A stretch of 64,000 bases of DNA from Nocardioides sp. CFH 31398 (GCF_022436705.1 NZ_JAKUHT010000005.1:62001-126000), one strand, 5' to 3'; shown: positions 50,437-60,543, numbered from the stretch's first letter. Numbers and translations are program-made. Notes: generated by a model not told the origin, from the sequence alone.

Positions 50437-51657
50437 CCGTCCACCTCTCCCCCGGCGCTGCGCATCGTGGCGAGCCGGCCCGACCCGGCGATCGTCACGC
50501 TGCCGTGGTCGACGCCGCTGGAGGAGTGGGGCGACCAGCACCTCGTGAACCTGCCGCGGGGCCTGTCGCGGCACGTCGTGCGGATCGTCCGGCTCGGCGC
50601 GCGGACCTACGCGGTCAAGGAGACCCAGGAGCCGATCGCGTTCCGCGAGTACCGGACGCTGCGCGACCTGCACCGGCTCGGCCTGCCGGCGGTCGTCCCC
50701 CAGGGCGTCGTGGCCGGGCGCACGGACGCGGCCGGCGAGGAGCTGCCGGCTGCGCTCATCACCGAGCACCTCCGTTTCTCGCTGCCCTACCGCAGCCTGT
50801 TCAGCCACGGCCTGCGCGCCGACAACCTGCCCGCGCTCGTCGACGCGCTCGTCGTCCTGCTCGTGCGGCTGCACCTGTCGGACTTCTTCTGGGGCGACGT
50901 GTCGCTGTCGAACGTGCTGTTCCGGCGCAACGCCGGCTCGTTCTCGGCCTACCTCGTGGACGCCGAGACCGGCGAGCTGCGCCCGACGCTGTCGGACGGG
51001 ATGCGCGAGCACGACGTCACCGTCGGGTGCGAGAACGTGTTCGCCGAGCTGCTCGACCTCCAGGCCGCGCAGACCGTGGAGGGCGAGCTGCGGGCGCACG
51101 AGGTCGTCGACCTGATCCGCGACCGGTACGACGCGCTGTGGACCGAGCTGACCGGCGAGGAGCGGTTCGGCGCCGACGAGATGTGGCGCATCGAGCAGCG
51201 CATCGAGCGCCTCAACGACCTCGGCTTCGACGTCGAGGAGCTCGACATCGTCACCGACCTCGGCGGCGAGGAGATCCGCATCCAGCCGAAGGTCGTCGAG
51301 CTCGGGCACCACTGCCGCGAGCTGCAGGCGCTGACCGGCATGAACGTGGAGGACGGCCAGGCCCGTCGCCTGCTGAACGACCTCGCGGCCTTCACCGCCC
51401 ACTTCGACCTCGGCCGCGAGGACCGCTCCGTCGTCGCCAACCGCTGGATGACCCAGGTCTACGAGCCGATCATGGCCATGATCCCGCCGGAGGGGCGCGG
51501 CAAGCTCGAGCAGGCCGAGATCTTCCACGAGATCCTCGAGCACCGCTGGTACCTCTCCGAGCGCGCAGGCCGGGGCATCGACATCTTCGACGCGGCCCGC
51601 GACTACCTCGAGACCGAGCTGGTCAACCGACCCGACGAGGCCCTGACCACCGAGTAG
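50434..51657 (+). CDS. DUF4032 domain protein with kinase-like N-terminus
   Basis: The 407-residue protein begins with a lipopolysaccharide-kinase-like fold. YAVKETQEPIAFREYRTL (about residues 62-79) has the ATP-binding Lys and a Glu, HLSDFFWGDVSLSNVLF (about 147-163) resembles a catalytic loop, and YLVDAETGE resembles the metal-binding turn. The C-terminal half (DIVTDLGGEEIRIQPKVVELGHHCRELQALTG and then NRWMTQVYEPIMAMIP) is the DUF4032 domain. The family is actinobacterial and uncharacterised. It is divergent from the amidohydrolase with start codons 10 nt apart. Confidence 0.85.
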   Translation: MPSTSPPALRIVASRPDPAIVTLPWSTPLEEWGDQHLVNLPRGLSRHVVRIVRLGARTYAVKETQEPIAFREYRTLRDLHRLGLPAVVPQGVVAGRTDAAGEELPAALITEHLRFSLPYRSLFSHGLRADNLPALVDALVVLLVRLHLSDFFWGDVSLSNVLFRRNAGSFSAYLVDAETGELRPTLSDGMREHDVTVGCENVFAELLDLQAAQTVEGELRAHEVVDLIRDRYDALWTELTGEERFGADEMWRIEQRIERLNDLGFDVEELDIVTDLGGEEIRIQPKVVELGHHCRELQALTGMNVEDGQARRLLNDLAAFTAHFDLGREDRSVVANRWMTQVYEPIMAMIPPEGRGKLEQAEIFHEILEHRWYLSERAGRGIDIFDAARDYLETELVNRPDEALTTE

Positions 51658-51663
51658 CGGGTC

Positions 51664-52080
51664 TCAGCGCTGCCAGGGCAGCGTGCCGTGGCTGTTCGCG
51701 TAGACCTTCCCGGGTTTGGGGTGGGTGAGCTTGAGGCCGGCCCAGGTGTCGTCGACCCGGAGGCAGGTGCTCTCGACCATCCCGCCGTCGTACGCGATCT
51801 CGATGACGCGCGGCAGGGTCAGGTCGGAGCCGAGACGGCGCCCCTTGGGCCACGACACCCAGAGCATCCCGCCGGGGGCGAGGGCGTCGACCTGGGCGGG
51901 CAGGGCGTCCCTCAGGGCCTCCGCGGTGGTGGCGGCGAGGTGGAGGTAGTCCGCGGGCCCGTCGGCCACCCAGGCGAGGCTCGGCAGCCCGAGGGTGGTG
52001 ACGACCGGGCCGGGCAGGCCGGTGATGCGGGCACGGGAGCCGGCGCGGACCCCCATCTTCTGGGCGACGGTACGAGTCAT
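51664..52080 (-). CDS. DUF3052 family protein
   Basis: The 138-residue protein has MTRTVAQKMGVRAGSRARITG at its start, then ADYLHLAATTAEAL, the well-conserved PGGMLWVSWPKGRRLGSDLT (about residues 81-100) and VESTCLRVDDTWAGLKLTHP. These correspond to the DUF3052 family of small cytoplasmic actinobacterial proteins of unknown function. The ATG at 52080 is supported by the family N-terminus. It follows the acyl-CoA dehydrogenase on the same strand after a 101-nt gap containing a perfect palindrome. Confidence 0.85.
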   Translation of the reverse strand: MTRTVAQKMGVRAGSRARITGLPGPVVTTLGLPSLAWVADGPADYLHLAATTAEALRDALPAQVDALAPGGMLWVSWPKGRRLGSDLTLPRVIEIAYDGGMVESTCLRVDDTWAGLKLTHPKPGKVYANSHGTLPWQR

Positions 52081-52100
52081 GGACCCAGCGTCGCGCTCGT

Positions 52101-52121
52101 TGCGGTCAGGTCCTGACCGCA
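52101..52121. repeat. Perfect 21-bp palindrome upstream of the DUF3052 gene
   Basis: TGCGGTCAGG (52101-52110) and CCTGACCGCA (52112-52121) are exact reverse complements around one T. It lies 60 nt past the acyl-CoA dehydrogenase stop and 20 nt upstream of the DUF3052 start, so it can be a terminator for the first or an operator for the second. Confidence 0.6.
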
Positions 52122-52181
52122 GGACGACGTCGTCGGGGCTCCTGACGGACCGCTCGGCCTGCGCACACGTCCCGACCCGGC

Positions 52182-53330
52182 TCACCTCAGGAGGGAGCGG
52201 CCGATCACCATGCGTTGGATCTGGTTGGTGCCCTCGAAGATCTGGGTCACCTTGGCGTCGCGGAAGAGGCGCTCGGCCGCGAAGTCGGTGGTGTAGCCCG
52301 CGCCGCCGAGCACCTGGACGGCGTCGGTGGTGACCTTCATGGCCGCGTCGGTCGCGGTGAGCTTCGCGATGCTCGCCTCGGGACCGAAGGGCCTGCCGGC
52401 GTCCTTCAGCCGCGCGGCGTGCAGGTACGTCGCCCGCGCGGCGCCGACGGCCGCGGCCATGTCGGCGAGGAGGAACTGCATGCCCTGGAAGTCGCCGATG
52501 CGCCGGCCGAACTGCTCCCGCTGCCCGGCGTACGACGTGGCGAGGGCGAGCGCCCCCTGCGCGATGCCGGTCGCGACGGCCGCGATGCCGAGGCGTCCGG
52601 CGTCGAGCGCGGAGAGGGCGACCGCCATGCCCCGGCCCTCGTCGGAGATGCGCTGGGCGGCCGGCACACGGGTGCCGTCGAAGGTGACGGTGCTCGTCGG
52701 GTCGCAGTGCAGGCCCATCTTCCGCTCGGGCACGCCGGGCGTGATGCCGCCCGAGTCGGCCGGCACCAGGAAGGCCGAGAGGCCGGAGCGGCCGTCGTCC
52801 GAGGTGCGCGCGAAGAGCACGTAGTAGTCGGCGTGGGGGCCGTTGCTGATCCACTGCTTGGTGCCGGTGACGACGTAGGCGTCGCCCTCGCGGACCGCCC
52901 TCGTGCGGATGCCGGAGACGTCCGAGCCCGCCTGCGCCTCGGACAGGCAGTAGGCACCGAGCCACTCCCCGCCCAGCATCCGCGGCAGCCAGGTCTCGCG
53001 CTGCTCCTCGGTGCCGTTCCTGTCGAGCACCGTCGCGGTCAGCGCGTGGACGGAGGTGCCGACGGCGACGCTCGGCCACACGGTCGCGAGCTCCTCGACG
53101 ACCTGGAGGTAGACCTCGTACGGCTGGCCCCCGCCGCCCCACCGCTCGTCGAAGGGCAGGCTCATCAGCCCGGACTTGCCCAGGAGCGCGTAGGCGTCCG
53201 CGGGGAACTCCGAGGCGGCCTCGGCGGCGTCCACCTGCGGCGCGAGCTCCTCGCGCGCGATCTCACGGACCAGGCCCAGCAGGTCGTCGGCCTCGGGGGT
53301 CGGGAGAATTCTTTGGACGTCCAAGGGCAT
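52182..53330 (-). CDS. Acyl-CoA dehydrogenase
   Basis: The 382-residue flavoenzyme introduces a trans-2,3 double bond into acyl-CoA. It has AYCLSEAQAGSDVSG (FAD/substrate loop, about residues 122-136), TKQWISNG (about 154-161), REQFGRRIGDFQGMQ (about 262-276) and the C-terminal IFEGTNQIQRMVIGRSLL with the catalytic Glu near residue 367. ATG 53330 follows TACGAT by 7 nt; an alternative ATG lies three codons upstream. It is divergent from a sulfatase gene. Chain-length preference is unknown. Confidence 0.94.
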   Translation of the reverse strand: MPLDVQRILPTPEADDLLGLVREIAREELAPQVDAAEAASEFPADAYALLGKSGLMSLPFDERWGGGGQPYEVYLQVVEELATVWPSVAVGTSVHALTATVLDRNGTEEQRETWLPRMLGGEWLGAYCLSEAQAGSDVSGIRTRAVREGDAYVVTGTKQWISNGPHADYYVLFARTSDDGRSGLSAFLVPADSGGITPGVPERKMGLHCDPTSTVTFDGTRVPAAQRISDEGRGMAVALSALDAGRLGIAAVATGIAQGALALATSYAGQREQFGRRIGDFQGMQFLLADMAAAVGAARATYLHAARLKDAGRPFGPEASIAKLTATDAAMKVTTDAVQVLGGAGYTTDFAAERLFRDAKVTQIFEGTNQIQRMVIGRSLLR

Positions 53331-53337
53331 GCCTTCC

Positions 53338-53343
53338 ATCGTA
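53338..53343 (-). promoter_or_regulatory. -10 box (TACGAT) of leaderless acyl-CoA dehydrogenase gene
   Basis: TACGAT-N7-ATG on the minus strand. Confidence 0.45.
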
Positions 53344-53394
53344 GGCGGCGTGGCGGCCTTCCCCCAGAGCACTTCGCGGTGTCCAGTTCTCCCC

Positions 53395-55095
53395 ATGACC
53401 AGCATCGGGCGCGCGAGGAGGGCGGCTCCCGCCGCCCTCCTCGCCCTCGCCCTGACCCTCGGGCTCACCGCGCTCTCCCCGACCGACGACGGCTCGCGTG
53501 CGAGCGCGGTGTCGAGCGCACCCGGGACGCCGGCTCGGCCCCCGGGGATGCCGCGGAAGCCGAACCTGGTGGTGGTCATGGCCGACGACATGCGGTTCGA
53601 CGACCTGCGCTTCGCGCCCGCGATCCGCCGCCTGGTGGCGCGCGACGGCCTGACCTTCCGCAACGCGTTCTCCAACTACCCGCTGTGCTGCCCCGCCCGG
53701 GCGTCGTTCCTCACCGGGCGCCTGGCCCACAACCACAAGGTGTGGAGCCACGACAAGCCCTGGGGCTACCAGGCCTTCGACGACTCCCGCACCCTCGCCA
53801 CCGCCCTGCGCGGCGCGGGCTACCGGACCGGGTTCGTGGGCAAGTACCTCAACGGGTACGGCGTCGACACCGCGAAGGTCAGCGGCGGCCCGTCGTACCG
53901 CTACGTCCCGCGCGGCTGGGACCAGTGGCACGGCGCCATCGAGAACCCGGGCCGCGACGGCATCCACGGCGGGACGTACTACTACTTCGACACGCCGTAC
54001 AACCGCAACGGCCGGATCGACAACAGCTACCGCGGCCGCTACCAGACCAACGTCATCGGCGACCTGTCGATCAGCACGATGCGGTCCGTGGCCGGCCGCA
54101 AGCCGTTCTTCCTCTACCTCAACTACGTCGCCCCGCACCACGGCGGACCCGACGAGCCCGACGACCCCGGCCGACAGCGCGACAGCAAGGGCCGCACGTA
54201 CGCGATGGTGACCCCCGCCCGGCCGCGGGAGGTGAGGGGACGGTTCGACGACGTCATCACCCACCCACCGGGCCGTCCCCGCGCCGGGGGGCCGTCGGAG
54301 CGCGACATCTCCGACAAGCCGCTGCGGATGCAGACCCTCACCGAGCCGACGCCCCGCGAGTGGGCCGCGGTGAAGGAGGCCGCCCGGCAGCGCGCCGAGT
54401 CGATCCTCGTGATGGACCGCCAGGTCGGCCGTCTCGTCGCCGCGCTCAAGAAGCGCGGCGAGTGGCGCGACACCGTGCTCGCCTTCACCTCGGACAACGG
54501 CTACTTCCTCGGCGAGCACCGGATGCGTCAGGGCAAGGTGTGGCCGCACGACCCGTCGCTGCGCATGCCCCTGGTGATGACGGGCCCCGGCATGCGCTCC
54601 GGCGAGACGCGCTTCGACCCGGTGTCGACGGTGGACCTGTCCGCCACCCTGCTGGACCTGGCCGGGGCCTCGCTGCCGTGGGCGCTGGACGGCACGAGCC
54701 GCGTCGACACCCTCACCGCCGACCAGGGGTGGACGCAGGCGGTGCCCACCGAGGCCGTCCGCACCTCGAAGCTGGGATCGAAGGAGGGCTTCGCCGGGCC
54801 GCGGACCTCGATCGGGGTGCGGACGTCGCGGTGGGCCTACTTCCGCAACCGCGTCGGCCCCGACGAGCTGTACGACCTCGAGCGGGACCCCTTCCAGCTC
54901 GACAGCGTCGTCGGCGACCCGGCGTACGCCGAGCAGCAGCGGCTGCTGCGCGGTGTCTGGGACGACCTCCGCGGCTGCCGGGGTCCGGCCTGCCGGGTCC
55001 CCCTGCCGCCCGGCCTGCGCGCCGACGCCGCGGAGAACCGCACCCGCGGCGTCGAGTTCGCCCGCCGCTTCGACGAGGTCTACGGCTACCGCTGA
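53395..55095 (+). CDS. Secreted sulfatase
   Basis: The 566-residue protein has a signal peptide (RARRAAPAALLALALTLGL). A type I sulfatase domain follows: LVVVMADDMRFDDL (metal-binding Asp pair, about residues 60-73), then the CXPXR formylglycine site as CCPARASFLTG near 102, where the first Cys is the modified one. FVGKYLNGYG, FLYLNYVAPHHGG and AFTSDNGYFLGEHR (about 363-376) complete the active site. It removes sulfate from an extracellular ester, possibly a glycan. The window also encodes four sulfotransferase folds. ATG 53395 gives a proper signal sequence. It ends with a 10-bp convergent overlap. Confidence 0.92.
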   Translation: MTSIGRARRAAPAALLALALTLGLTALSPTDDGSRASAVSSAPGTPARPPGMPRKPNLVVVMADDMRFDDLRFAPAIRRLVARDGLTFRNAFSNYPLCCPARASFLTGRLAHNHKVWSHDKPWGYQAFDDSRTLATALRGAGYRTGFVGKYLNGYGVDTAKVSGGPSYRYVPRGWDQWHGAIENPGRDGIHGGTYYYFDTPYNRNGRIDNSYRGRYQTNVIGDLSISTMRSVAGRKPFFLYLNYVAPHHGGPDEPDDPGRQRDSKGRTYAMVTPARPREVRGRFDDVITHPPGRPRAGGPSERDISDKPLRMQTLTEPTPREWAAVKEAARQRAESILVMDRQVGRLVAALKKRGEWRDTVLAFTSDNGYFLGEHRMRQGKVWPHDPSLRMPLVMTGPGMRSGETRFDPVSTVDLSATLLDLAGASLPWALDGTSRVDTLTADQGWTQAVPTEAVRTSKLGSKEGFAGPRTSIGVRTSRWAYFRNRVGPDELYDLERDPFQLDSVVGDPAYAEQQRLLRGVWDDLRGCRGPACRVPLPPGLRADAAENRTRGVEFARRFDEVYGYR

Positions 55096-56774
55096 GAGGC
55101 GCCGCCCGACGGCGCGGGCGTCCCCGACGTCCCGGACGGCTCCGCGGGGCCGGGCTCGGCCGACCCGGGACCGTCGGGGCCGAGGCGGGGCTCGGTCTCG
55201 GTCGGCTCGGCCGGGACGCCGGACAGCGGGTCCTCCGCGACCTCGACGTCCGCGAGGTCGACGTACTCGCCCACGGAGAACTCGCCGGTCGTCTGCAGCG
55301 TCACCCACTGCAGCCCGACCGCCGCGCCGTCGCGGTAGGTCAGCAGCGTCACGCTCGCCTCCCGGCGGGGCTTGCTGCCCACCGCGATCGAGTACGCCGC
55401 GCCGCCGGTCGTGCCCGTCGTGTAGCGGACGCCGCGCTCGCCGTTGCTGCCCTCGAAGGCCTCCGGCCCGATCCGGGAGTGCACGTGGCCGCCGAGCACC
55501 AGGTCGACGCAGCCGCGGGCCAGCGCCGCGTTGCCCAGGTTCGCGTCGTGGACCAGCAGGGTGTCGACCCGCTCGCCGTCCTCGTCGAGCGCGCAGACCT
55601 GGTCGGCCAGGTCGGTGCGGACCTCGTCGAAGGAGGGCCCGACCGCCGAGCGGTCGGGGGTGTAGCCGCTCGAGCGGGGGTCGGGGACGCCGAGCAGCCG
55701 CGCTCCGCCGGGCCCGTCGACGACCTCGCCGTCGAGGACGTCCCAGCCCTTGTCGGCCAGGTAGCCCGGCACGAACGGGCCGGCGTCGTGGTTGCCGGTG
55801 ACCGCCCAGCGGTCGTGGTCGCGGAACGCGGCGTCCAGGGAGTCGAGGCTGAACGCCTCCCACGACCTGCCCGACGAGGTGTCGTCGCCGGCGTCGTACA
55901 CGCCGGTCGCGCCGCCGGCGTCGGCGACCGCACGCGCGACGGGGTCCATGCCGATGTTGTCGTGACGGTCCGAGACGAGGACGACGACGGTCTCGTCGTC
56001 CTCGGGCTGCCGCAGCTCGTCGGCGAGGTCGGCGGCGTCGTCGCGGGCCTCCTCGTACCAGCCCTGCGCCTGCTCGTAGGTGTCGACGGCGCCCTGGATC
56101 AGCCCGCGGGTCTGGGTGGTCGTAACGTCGGCGCGGACCTCGACCTCCGCGACACCGTCGGGCACGGTCACGGCGTCGCCGACGAAGTCCTGCAGACCCT
56201 CCCAGCGCTCGTCGTCGGTGAGCTCCTGCGGCACCCCGGCCCACGGCTGCCAGACCAGGAGCACGGCCAGCGCGACCCCCGACCCGACCACGAGCCCACC
56301 GGGCGTGCGGGAGCGCCTGAGCAGCTCGGCGCGCCGAGCCCGCCCGACCAGCAGCCACACCAGCACCGGCACGGCGCCCGCGACGGCCCCGCGCAGGCCG
56401 GCGGCGACCGCCATGTCGACGACCACGCCGCGCAGGATGTCGACCTGGCCCTCGGGCTGGCTGGCGATGAAGGCGTAGCGGTCGACGAGCTCCTGGGTGG
56501 TCGAGGCCTCGGTCTTGCCGAGCGTGACGTCCAGGCCGACCGGCTGCGGCGACGGCACCCGGACGTCGGGCAGCACGGGCCCGCTGTGCACCGTCACCCA
56601 GGGCTCGTGGGTCGGGCTGACGACGACGTCGTGGCTGGCCAGCTCGACCTCCCGGCTCCCGCCGAGGAAGGCGGTGACGGCGACCGGCACCGCGACCACC
56701 GCCCAGAGCAGCGTCAGCAGCAGGACGCTGCGGCCCACCCGTCCCGCCGAGCGAGAGCCCGACGGGTCGCTCAC
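55086..56774 (-). CDS. Membrane-anchored metallophosphoesterase
   Basis: The 562-residue protein has TM1 at about residues 17-37 and a pair of helices at 118-180. A calcineurin-like phosphoesterase domain follows, with SDRHDNIG (about 270), VTGNHD (about 322), LLVHDANLG and [10 protein letters not shown] (near 440), which together supply the dimetal ligands. The last 60 residues are Pro/Gly/Glu-rich and probably extended. The GTG start overlaps the rlmB stop by 4 bp. The substrate is unknown; an extracytoplasmic phosphodiester is likely from topology. Confidence 0.88.
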   Translation of the reverse strand: MSDPSGSRSAGRVGRSVLLLTLLWAVVAVPVAVTAFLGGSREVELASHDVVVSPTHEPWVTVHSGPVLPDVRVPSPQPVGLDVTLGKTEASTTQELVDRYAFIASQPEGQVDILRGVVVDMAVAAGLRGAVAGAVPVLVWLLVGRARRAELLRRSRTPGGLVVGSGVALAVLLVWQPWAGVPQELTDDERWEGLQDFVGDAVTVPDGVAEVEVRADVTTTQTRGLIQGAVDTYEQAQGWYEEARDDAADLADELRQPEDDETVVVLVSDRHDNIGMDPVARAVADAGGATGVYDAGDDTSSGRSWEAFSLDSLDAAFRDHDRWAVTGNHDAGPFVPGYLADKGWDVLDGEVVDGPGGARLLGVPDPRSSGYTPDRSAVGPSFDEVRTDLADQVCALDEDGERVDTLLVHDANLGNAALARGCVDLVLGGHVHSRIGPEAFEGSNGERGVRYTTGTTGGAAYSIAVGSKPRREASVTLLTYRDGAAVGLQWVTLQTTGEFSVGEYVDLADVEVAEDPLSGVPAEPTETEPRLGPDGPGSAEPGPAEPSGTSGTPAPSGGASQR

Positions 56775-57721
56775 CCGCGGGTCCGCGCGATCTCGTAGAG
56801 CGCCACGCCCGCGGCCACGCCGGCGTTCAGCGACTCCACACCCGGGGCCATGGGGATCGACACGAGCTGGTCACAGGTCTCACGGGTCAGCCGCGCGAGG
56901 CCGTCGTCCTCGGCGCCGACGACCAGCACCAGCGGACCGTCGGCGAGCTCGAGGCCGGGCAGCGACACGTCGCCGTCGCCGGCGAGGCCGACGACCATGC
57001 AGCCGGCGTCGGCGTACGCCTTGAGCTGGCGCACGAGGTTGGTCGCCCGGGCGACCGGGACGCGGGCGGCGGCGCCGGCGGAGGTCTTCCACGCCGAGGC
57101 GGTCATGCCCGCCGCGCGCCGCTCGGGGACGAGGACGCCGTGGGCGCCGAACGCCGCCGCCGAGCGCACCACGGCGCCCAGGTTGCGGGGGTCGGTCACG
57201 GAGTCGAGCGCCACGATCAGCGCCGGCTCCCCGGCGTCCGCGGCACGCTCGAGCAGCTCATCGGGGTGGGCGTACTCGTAGGGGGGAAGCCGGGCGGCGA
57301 GGCCCTGGTGGACCGCCCCGCCGGTGAGCCGGTCCAGGTCGGCCCGCGAGGCCGAGGTCAGCATCAGCCCGCGGTCGGCGGCCAGCGCGAACGCCTCCCG
57401 CATCCGACCGTCGCGCTCCGCGCCCTCGGCGACGTACAGCGCGGTCAGCGGCAGGTCCGCGCGCAGGGCCTCGACCACCGGGTTGCGCCCGGCGACCCAC
57501 TCGGCCTCCTCGCCGGCGCGGCGCTTCGCGGGAGGACGGCGCGGGCCGCCCTTGCCCGCGGGCTTGTTCGCGGTCTTGTACGCCTTGTGGTTCGGGCGGT
57601 CCTTCGCCTTCGGCGTCGGGCCCTTGCCCTCGAGGCCGCGGCGCACGCGGCCGCCGGAGCCCACGGTCGGGCCCTTGGTGCTCTTGCGGATCGCGCCGCG
57701 GCGCTGGGAGTTGCCGGCCAT
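56771..57721 (-). CDS. rlmB: 23S rRNA (guanosine-2'-O-)-methyltransferase RlmB (SpoU family)
   Basis: The 316-residue protein has a basic N-terminal extension (about 75 residues, Lys/Arg/Gly-rich), then the SpoU substrate-binding domain ([13 protein letters not shown]). The knotted SPOUT methyltransferase core has [45 protein letters not shown] and [21 protein letters not shown] as motifs 1-3. It methylates G2251 of 23S rRNA. It starts with a 1-nt TGATG overlap after cysS, the conserved actinobacterial cysS-rlmB order. Confidence 0.95.
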   Translation of the reverse strand: MAGNSQRRGAIRKSTKGPTVGSGGRVRRGLEGKGPTPKAKDRPNHKAYKTANKPAGKGGPRRPPAKRRAGEEAEWVAGRNPVVEALRADLPLTALYVAEGAERDGRMREAFALAADRGLMLTSASRADLDRLTGGAVHQGLAARLPPYEYAHPDELLERAADAGEPALIVALDSVTDPRNLGAVVRSAAAFGAHGVLVPERRAAGMTASAWKTSAGAAARVPVARATNLVRQLKAYADAGCMVVGLAGDGDVSLPGLELADGPLVLVVGAEDDGLARLTRETCDQLVSIPMAPGVESLNAGVAAGVALYEIARTRG

Positions 57722-59124
57722 CAGGTGCTCCAGGTGGGGCCGTCGGGGGTGTCGGTGATCTCGACGCCGGCGGCCTTGAGCCGGTCGCGGATCTCGTCGG
57801 CTCGGGCCCAGTCCTTGTCGGCGCGCGCCTGCGCACGCTCGTCGAGGAGGCCACGGACGAGGGCGTCGACGACGCCCACCAGGTGGTCGTCGGTGCCGGT
57901 CGAGCCCCAGGCGGGGTCGTCGGGGTCGACGCCGAGCACGCCCAGCATCGCCCGGACGGCGGTGACCTGGGCGGCGACGTCGTCACCCGCGTCGAGGCGG
58001 CGGTTGCCCTCGCGCACCGTGTCGTGGAGGACGGCGACCGCGGCCGGCGTCCCCAGGTCGTCGTCCATGGCGTCGACGAAGGCGGCGGGCAGCACCTCGA
58101 GCAGGTCGCCGGTCGCCGCCGCCCCGCCCCGGTCGGCCCGCTCCAGGAAGCCCTCGATCCGCCGGTACGCCGCCGCGGCCTCCTCGAGCGCCTCGAAGGA
58201 GAACTCGACGTGGGAGCGGTAGTGCGACGCGACGAGGTAGTAGCGCAGCTCGACGCCGCGGACCCGCTCGAGCACGTTGGGCACGAGCAGCGAGTTGCCG
58301 AGCGACTTGCTCATCTTCTCGCCCGAGGTGGTGATCCACGCGTTGTGCATCCAGTAGGACGCGAAGTCCTGCCCGGCGGCCCGCGACTGGGCCTGCTCGT
58401 TCTCGTGGTGCGGGAAGCGCAGGTCGACGCCGCCGCCGTGGATGTCGAAGGCGTCGCCGAGGTACTTGCCCGCCATCGCGGAGCACTCGATGTGCCAGCC
58501 GGGGCGACCCCGCCCCCACGGGCTCGGCCACGACGCGGTGCGGGGCTCGGACGCCTTCGCGCCCTTCCACAGCGCGAAGTCGCGGGGGTCGCGCTTTCCG
58601 CGCGGGTCGGCGTCCTCGGCCGCCTCCATGTCCTCGACGCGCTGGCGCGTCAGCTCGCCGTACGACGGCCAGGAGGCGACGTCGAAGTAGACGTCGCCCG
58701 AGCCGTCGGTCGCGGGGTAGGCGTGACCGCGCTCGATCAGCAGCCCGATGAGCTCGAGCATCTCCGGCACGTGGCCCGTCGCGGCGGGCTCGTAGGTCGG
58801 GGGCAGGACGTTGAGCAGCGCGTACGCCTCGTCGAGGAGACGCTTGTTCACGGCGGTGAGCGCCCACCACTCCAGGTCCTGCTCGGCGCCCTTGGCGAGG
58901 ATCTTGTCGTCGATGTCGGTGACGTTGCGGATGAACGTGACCGTGTGGCCACGGACCCCCAGCCAGCGTCGCAGCACGTCGAAGCAGACGCCGCTGCGCA
59001 CGTGGCCCACGTGCGGCGCCGACTGCACGGTCAGCCCGCAGAGGTAGATCCCCGCGTGCCCCGGGCGCAGGGGCACGAAGTCGCGGACCTCCCTGGTCGC
59101 GGTGTCGTGCAGTCGCAGTGGCAT
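57721..59124 (-). CDS. cysS: Cysteinyl-tRNA synthetase
   Basis: The 467-residue class I synthetase has the zinc ligand Cys in [19 protein letters not shown], which also holds the HIGH-type motif HVGH (about residues 36-39). A second zinc site lies in GWHIECSAM (about 210) with [15 protein letters not shown], and KMSKSLGN is near 275. All are standard for CysS. The ATG follows TAGACT by 6 nt without a ribosome site. In many actinobacteria cysS is near ispF; here two unrelated genes lie between them. Confidence 0.97.
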   Translation of the reverse strand: MPLRLHDTATREVRDFVPLRPGHAGIYLCGLTVQSAPHVGHVRSGVCFDVLRRWLGVRGHTVTFIRNVTDIDDKILAKGAEQDLEWWALTAVNKRLLDEAYALLNVLPPTYEPAATGHVPEMLELIGLLIERGHAYPATDGSGDVYFDVASWPSYGELTRQRVEDMEAAEDADPRGKRDPRDFALWKGAKASEPRTASWPSPWGRGRPGWHIECSAMAGKYLGDAFDIHGGGVDLRFPHHENEQAQSRAAGQDFASYWMHNAWITTSGEKMSKSLGNSLLVPNVLERVRGVELRYYLVASHYRSHVEFSFEALEEAAAAYRRIEGFLERADRGGAAATGDLLEVLPAAFVDAMDDDLGTPAAVAVLHDTVREGNRRLDAGDDVAAQVTAVRAMLGVLGVDPDDPAWGSTGTDDHLVGVVDALVRGLLDERAQARADKDWARADEIRDRLKAAGVEITDTPDGPTWST

Positions 59125-59130
59125 CCCCCG

Positions 59131-59136
59131 AGTCTA
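59131..59136 (-). promoter_or_regulatory. -10 box (TAGACT) of leaderless cysS
   Basis: TAGACT-N6-ATG on the minus strand. Confidence 0.5.
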
Positions 59137-59215
59137 TTGACGCCGGGCACGCGCTGCCCTACGGGTTCCGCCACGCCCGAGCCTGTGACTGCAGTGACTG
59201 GAGTGACGAACGCTC

Positions 59216-59221
59216 TACCCT
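59216..59221 (+). promoter_or_regulatory. -10 box (TACCCT) of leaderless C39-like gene
   Basis: TACCCT-N6-ATG on the plus strand, divergent from cysS. Confidence 0.5.
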
Positions 59222-59227
59222 GGACCC

Positions 59228-60538
59228 ATGCCGTCCTTCCCCACGGCGCGAGGTGTCTCGGCCCTCCTCGGCCCTGCCCTGGCCGCCACCCTGGTCCTGC
59301 CCACCGCCACCGTCCCGCCCGCGTCCGGCGCGCCCCTCGGCACCCTCGACGCGGCCACGCCGACCCGCGCCGAGCCGGCTGGTCGCCTCATCACCTACAA
59401 GCAGTGGGCCAGCGGCAGGCAGCTCGCGCAGGGCAAGCGGACCGACACCTACGTGTCGAAGGGCGCCGTGCGCCTGCGCACCCAGGCCCCCGTCCGCCAG
59501 GTCGGTGACCGCCGCTACCAGGCGGGCACCTGGACCTCTCCCTGGACCTGGCCCGGCTACGGCCTCACCGAGATGGTCGCGTCGTGGGACGCCCGCACCC
59601 CCGGGGACAGCTGGATCCGGGTCGAGGCCCGTGGCCGCTCCGCCGGCCGCATGTCGTCCTGGGACACCCTCGGCGAGTGGACGTCGGGCGAGGCCCGCGA
59701 GCGCACCACGATCAGCGGGCAGGACGACGACCTCGCCCGCGTCAACGTCGACACCCTCGAGGCCACCACGGCGGCCGGCCTGCACTCCTGGCAGCTGCGG
59801 GTGACGCTGCTGAAGCGGGAGGGCGCGCGGACCGGCGTCCCGTCGCTCGAGACCGTCGGCGCCATGGTGAGCCGCCTGCCCGAGACCTCCCGCGTCCCGA
59901 CGTCCCGGACGGGCCCCGCCCGCGGGAAGATCCTCGACGTCCCCAGCTACTCGCAGATGGTCCACCGCGGCCACTCCCCGCAGTGGGGCGGCGGCGGCGA
60001 GGCGTGGTGCAGCCCCACCTCGGTGTCGATGGTGCTGGGCTACCACCAGGCCCTCCCGAGGCCCGCGGCGTACGCCTGGACCGGCTCCGGCCACACCGCC
60101 GGCTTCGTCGACCACGCCGCCCGCATGAGCTACGACCACGGGTACGACGGCGCCGGCAACTGGCCGTTCAGCACGGCGTACGCGAGCCAGCACGTCTCCG
60201 ACGCGTTCGTCACCCGGCTGCGGGACCTGCGGGAGGCCGAGCGCTTCATCGCGGCCGGCATTCCCCTGGTGACGTCGATACGGTTCTCGGCGGGCCAGCT
60301 GAGCGGCGCGCCGATCTCGTCGTCCAACGGCCACCTGCTGGTCGTCGTCGGGTTCACCCGCTCGGGCGACGTCGTGGTGAACGACCCGGCCGCCTCGTCG
60401 GCCGGCGGCGTGCGCCGCGTCTACGACCGGGGCCAGTTCGAGAACGTCTGGATCCCGACCTCCGGCGGCCTGACCTACGTCATCCGCGACGACCAGCGCC
60501 TCCCCGACCGCGTGCAGGGCTCCACCCGCAACTGGTGA
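59228..60538 (+). CDS. Secreted C39-like cysteine peptidase domain protein
   Basis: The 436-residue protein has a signal peptide (about residues 1-35, ending ASGAP) and a beta-rich middle domain (about 60-220). The C39-like papain-fold domain carries LDVPSYSQM, the catalytic Cys in EAWCSPTSVSMVLGY (about residue 262), His in NGHLLVVVGFT (about 371) and Asp in VNDPAA. Similar proteins in actinobacteria are secreted peptidases of unknown target. ATG follows TACCCT by 6 nt. A strong hairpin lies just past the stop. Confidence 0.9.
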   Translation: MPSFPTARGVSALLGPALAATLVLPTATVPPASGAPLGTLDAATPTRAEPAGRLITYKQWASGRQLAQGKRTDTYVSKGAVRLRTQAPVRQVGDRRYQAGTWTSPWTWPGYGLTEMVASWDARTPGDSWIRVEARGRSAGRMSSWDTLGEWTSGEARERTTISGQDDDLARVNVDTLEATTAAGLHSWQLRVTLLKREGARTGVPSLETVGAMVSRLPETSRVPTSRTGPARGKILDVPSYSQMVHRGHSPQWGGGGEAWCSPTSVSMVLGYHQALPRPAAYAWTGSGHTAGFVDHAARMSYDHGYDGAGNWPFSTAYASQHVSDAFVTRLRDLREAERFIAAGIPLVTSIRFSAGQLSGAPISSSNGHLLVVVGFTRSGDVVVNDPAASSAGGVRRVYDRGQFENVWIPTSGGLTYVIRDDQRLPDRVQGSTRNW

Positions 60539-60543
60539 GCCCG

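Noticed and set aside
52215..56798. A very long plus-strand open frame (over 1500 codons) across the acyl-CoA dehydrogenase, sulfatase and phosphoesterase region
   Set aside because: It is antisense or out of frame to well-supported genes, and its translation is low-complexity Arg/Ala/Gly/Pro, the usual high-GC shadow.
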